Assembly: GCA_015064385.1 (NCBI GenBank)
Contig: SVSI01000004.1
Coordinates: 62,001 to 126,000 of the forward strand
Direction of reading: 5' to 3'
Source: Oscillospiraceae bacterium
GTDB taxonomy: Bacteria > Bacillota > Clostridia > Oscillospirales > CAG-272
DNA length: 64,000 bases
Part shown: positions 61,635-64,000 of the stretch, piece after piece
How positions within the stretch are numbered: position 1 is the stretch's first letter
Layout: every line of letters starts with the position of its first letter
Program-made: the position numbers and the translations under genes
The notes under the pieces: model-generated
Told to the model about the DNA's origin: nothing
What the model saw: the letters and a program-made list of their open reading frames with translations, nothing else
Database searches by the model: none

Positions 61635-62017
61635 GCATCCTTTCCGTATGCGCGGGCGCTGTCGGAGCGGTCATACTTATTCTTATAATACGTCAGCTTA
61701 AAAACGATATCGCTATGCCGATATCGGTCTGTATAACCACTGCGCTTTCGATAACCGCGATAGTACTTATCGAGCCGATAAGTACTTACGTAAGTGAGCT
61801 TGCGGAAAACGTAAGATACGGGCAGTACGTTAAGGTGATGATGAAATCTCTTGCGGTAGCGCTCGTCACCTCGAGCAGCGCGGATATATGCAGGGACTGC
61901 GGTGAGGGCGCGATCGCCTCAAAGGTCGAGCTCGTCGGAAAATGCTCGATAATGCTCATTTCCTTGCCGCTGATCAAGTCACTTCTCACGCTCGCAGAGG
62001 AAATAATGTATGCCTGA
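61631..62017 (+). CDS. spoIIIAD: Stage III sporulation protein AD
   Basis: A 128-residue membrane protein with three or four helices. 'LIIRQLKNDIAMPISVCITTALSI' and 'ADICRDCGEGAIASKVELVGKCSI' are the family blocks ('CRDaGE..iA.k.e..gk'). The ATG overlaps the spoIIIAC stop and its end overlaps the spoIIIAE ATG by 8 nt. It has no defect. Confidence 0.93.
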   Translation: MSILSVCAGAVGAVILILIIRQLKNDIAMPISVCITTALSITAIVLIEPISTYVSELAENVRYGQYVKVMMKSLAVALVTSSSADICRDCGEGAIASKVELVGKCSIMLISLPLIKSLLTLAEEIMYA

Positions 62018-62858
62018 AAAGAAAAGAACGCTCAAGATCGCGGTCGCTGTTCTGATATTTATTTTATGTCTTCCGATATCCTCTGCGGCGAAGGATGAAA
62101 CGCTCGGAAGCGATCTCGGAAATGCGGTCGATACATTACCGCAGGGTATAAAGGATTCTCTCCCGGAGGGATTTGAAGAAGAGCTCTCTTCTCCCGAGGA
62201 GCTTTCAAAGCTTTTTGGTGTTGATTATCTTTTTTCTCTCTCGGCGGGACTTTTCAAAAGCGCTCTGTCAGCTGCGCTTAAAACTTTTGCATCTGTAGCT
62301 GCCGCTATCGTGATCTCTGCGCTCGTATCCAATATTGCAAACGCCTTTTCAAGCGGCGGGGCGGGAGTACAAACGGTAAATCTTGCGACCTCGCTGTGTA
62401 TAAGCAGCTGTGCGTATATTATGATATGGTCGCACGTCAGAGGTGTGATTGATTTTTCGGGAAATATCAGCACCTTTATGAAAGCACTTACAGTGGCTAT
62501 GGGTGCGGTATATACGTCTGTCGGCGAGCTCGGAAGCGCGGGAGTCCACGGTGCGTGGGTGTTTTCGCTTACCACCGTTACCGAGGAGCTTTGCAGTGGG
62601 CTGCTTTTACCTCTGATGCAAATATCCTTTTCGGCAACGCTCGTATCAAGTATTTCATCAGGCGTGAATATTAATCGTTTTGTGCAGACTTTACGAAACG
62701 TTTTTACGTCATTTCTCGTCTTTTTTATGACGGTAATATCGGTAATTCTGTCTTTTCAAACTGTAATAGCGCATACATCCGATTCGGTCACTATGCGCGG
62801 AGTCAGATACGCGGTATTCAAATGGAAAATTCGATACAACGGTGGCGGGAGCAAGTGA
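62010..62858 (+). pseudogene. spoIIIAE: spoIIIAE, truncated at a junction near 62,816
   Basis: The frame encodes 282 residues where the family has roughly 380-400. The N-terminus has a signal-like helix and the residues to about 268 are SpoIIIAE-like: several membrane helices, with 'QTVIAHTSDSVTMRGVRYAV' matching the family's Q-T-x-x-A-x-x-x-D-S-x-x-x-R. After this the peptide becomes K-W-K-I-R-Y-N-G-G-G-S-K, unlike the expected glycine-rich helix, and ends. The last about 100 residues and all later spoIIIA genes are absent. Confidence 0.8.
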
Positions 62859-62949
62859 AAAAATAGTCAAAGTTCTATGTAATAAAGAAATGCTAGATCC
62901 ATTTTGCAACTATGCAGTTGAAGTTGATGGGGCAAGACAATGGACTTAA
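62818..62949 (+). pseudogene. Foreign C-terminal coding tail, possible RHS toxin end
   Basis: Starting at the junction, a different frame from spoIIIAE reads coding-like sequence: S-N-G-K-F-D-T-T-V-A-G-A-S-E-K, then 'CNKEMLDPFCNYAVEVDGA', and stops at TAA 62947. It has no start codon, so it is the end of a protein whose beginning is missing. Its place before a membrane protein and an RHS fragment suggests the C-terminus of a polymorphic toxin. I recognise no toxin family. Confidence 0.45.
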
Positions 62950-62966
62950 TCTAAGGAGGGTAATAT

Positions 62967-63530
62967 ATGTCATTTATAAAATCATTTAGCATGTTCTATC
63001 TTTCATTGACTCCTTTATGGGTGTCGATTGCGTTTATTGATGCAAAGAGCTTGTGGGAAAACACCTCAAATTTGCTTACCGAAATCATTAGTATCATTTG
63101 TATCGGTGTGGTGATGCTCATCACGGCGATTGTTGTAATATTGACTTTTAGGAAAAAGAATGTTTCCAAGACACAATATTATACCCTGACAGAGGTAAAA
63201 GAGGAAAAATTTCTAACAGTAGAATATGTGCTTTCTTATGTTTTGTCGTTGCTTGCATTTGATTTTACGGTTTGGTATGATGTAGTACTATTTATTCTGT
63301 TTTTCTTGGTATTGTCCTTTTTGCATATTCGTCATAATATATTATGTTCAAATGTTGTACTTGAAATGTTTGGGTATAAGTATTACGAGTGCACATTGAC
63401 AAACGAGGATGGTGTACAGATCCAAAAAAGCGTTATTAGTCATAGAGACTTGATAACACAAAAAAACGAGTATATCTATGCCAAACCTATCAACAATGAA
63501 TATTATTTAGAAAGACTCCAAGTAAAGTAA
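62967..63530 (+). CDS. Four-TM membrane protein, candidate immunity protein
   Basis: A 187-residue protein with hydrophobic segments at about 7-24, 36-60, 83-102 and 105-122. A cytoplasmic tail of about 65 residues follows ('YKYYECTLTNEDGVQIQKSV'). AAGGAGGG precedes the ATG by 8 nt. It is much richer in A and T than the spoIIIA genes, which suggests recent transfer. Placed between a possible toxin tail and an RHS fragment, it fits an immunity gene. The length and four-helix layout also recall KwaA of the Kiwa anti-phage system, but that is memory of a shape, not an alignment, and no DUF4868 (KwaB) gene is nearby. Confidence 0.5.
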   Translation: MSFIKSFSMFYLSLTPLWVSIAFIDAKSLWENTSNLLTEIISIICIGVVMLITAIVVILTFRKKNVSKTQYYTLTEVKEEKFLTVEYVLSYVLSLLAFDFTVWYDVVLFILFFLVLSFLHIRHNILCSNVVLEMFGYKYYECTLTNEDGVQIQKSVISHRDLITQKNEYIYAKPINNEYYLERLQVK

Positions 63531-64000
63531 TTTTATTAGCAATTTGTTTGGACTATTTGCGAAAATATGTGACGCTCTCCCCAAAGATATTGCGAGAATA
63601 AAGGTTAACGTAAATTATTATCAGGGAAGCGGAAACCCGCTCGATGTTCACCCGTATTATTTCGATTTTCAAAAAGGATCCGATGCGTGGCAGTTTGTCT
63701 GTGGAACATTCGACACGACAGCCGGAGACGTAGTACACTCTATAGATATTTACTGTGAGTTTAGTTCTATCGGTATCGGGTGCGCAATGTTTGATAACAT
63801 ATCGGTATTCCAAAGCGGAATTGATGAGTTTGAAGAATGTCTGTATTACGGAGAAGCTGACGGCGTCAAAAACGGACTTTTACGTTACAAAAAATCCAGC
63901 TCGTATTACGAAGCGTATGACTACGACAACAATAAGAATCTTATTCGCGTAGCCAATAATATGGGAGAAATACACGACTACGAATATGATGCTGTGGGAA
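63526..64000 (+). pseudogene. RHS/YD-repeat protein fragment
   Basis: An open frame follows a TAA at 63523 and runs to the window end without a start codon. The first 90 residues look like a beta-sandwich (carbohydrate-binding-like) domain ('NVNYYQGSGNPLDVHPYYF', 'GCAMFDNISVF'). Then come YD-repeat elements: Y-D-Y-D-N-N-K-N-L-I-R and Y-E-Y-D-A-V-G, the hallmark of RHS proteins. Codon use is closer to the host chromosome than the gene before it. It is an internal or 3' RHS piece, either a silent cassette or the continuation of an interrupted gene. Confidence 0.7.

Overview
The window looks like the chromosome of an endospore-forming member of the Clostridia (Firmicutes), probably an uncultured gut-type lineage. 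The reasons are an IspH fused to ribosomal protein S1, the forespore sigma factor SigG, a spoIIIA operon, Rex, CarD, DnaD and DnaC-type genes. Promoters are clean TTGACA-17-TATAAT boxes, and there are many secreted lipoproteins of the kind common in gut Clostridia. TGA is an ordinary stop codon here.

Layout. 1-5.7 kb: tail of an AraC regulator, an M50 protease, and the leftward operon baiN/HI0933-like, cmk, plsC, ispH-rpsA. 5.8-9.7 kb: AI-2E-type permease, ECF transporter S component, DUF362 protein, MFS transporter. 9.7-13.8 kb: a fucose locus with a divergent AraC regulator, fucI, an SGNH hydrolase and fucA, but no fucK. 13.9-14.6 kb: carD behind a strong promoter that runs straight into a 13-bp terminator-like hairpin. 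14.6-29.3 kb: leftward genes for secreted proteins and a MoxR/DUF58/VWA operon that ends in two lipoprotein genes. A 349-bp structured repeat element with 12-bp terminal inverted repeats lies at 17.2-17.5 kb. 29.3-39 kb: sigG with a SigF-like promoter, a TPR membrane protein beside a MITE-like element, a DUF1015 protein, an ABC exporter, an HtrA protease, galM, a lone fumarase beta-type protein and asnA. 39.1-43.4 kb: a guanylate kinase fused to ParB-like and PspC segments, tRNA-Leu, tRNA-Thr with a duplicated tail, a GLUG-repeat surface protein and a phosphodiesterase. 43.5-51.9 kb: a rightward housekeeping stretch (dCMP deaminase, rimI, tsaD, icd, rex, dnaD, dnaC, pgeF). 52-59.9 kb: a Gld-type ABC system (ATPase, permease, two tandem GldG-like proteins, DUF4340 protein, PrsA/SurA-like lipoprotein). 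60-62.8 kb: the spoIIIA operon.

The spoIIIA operon appears damaged twice. spoIIIAC carries an in-frame TGA at codon 13, and spoIIIAE is cut about 100 codons early. At that point (about 62,816) the sequence changes to a short foreign coding tail, an AT-rich gene for a four-TM membrane protein, and then an RHS/YD-repeat fragment that runs off the window. This resembles a polymorphic RHS toxin/immunity array. It is either a genuine insertion or an assembly chimera, and the sequence alone cannot decide.

The most unusual observations are the RHS junction inside spoIIIAE, the Gmk-ParB-like-PspC fusion, the promoter-hairpin leader of carD, the two foldback elements, the duplicated tRNA-Thr tail, and terminators built around stop codons. 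Promoter and terminator calls come from reading motifs by eye. Family assignments come from recognised motifs, with no database search.
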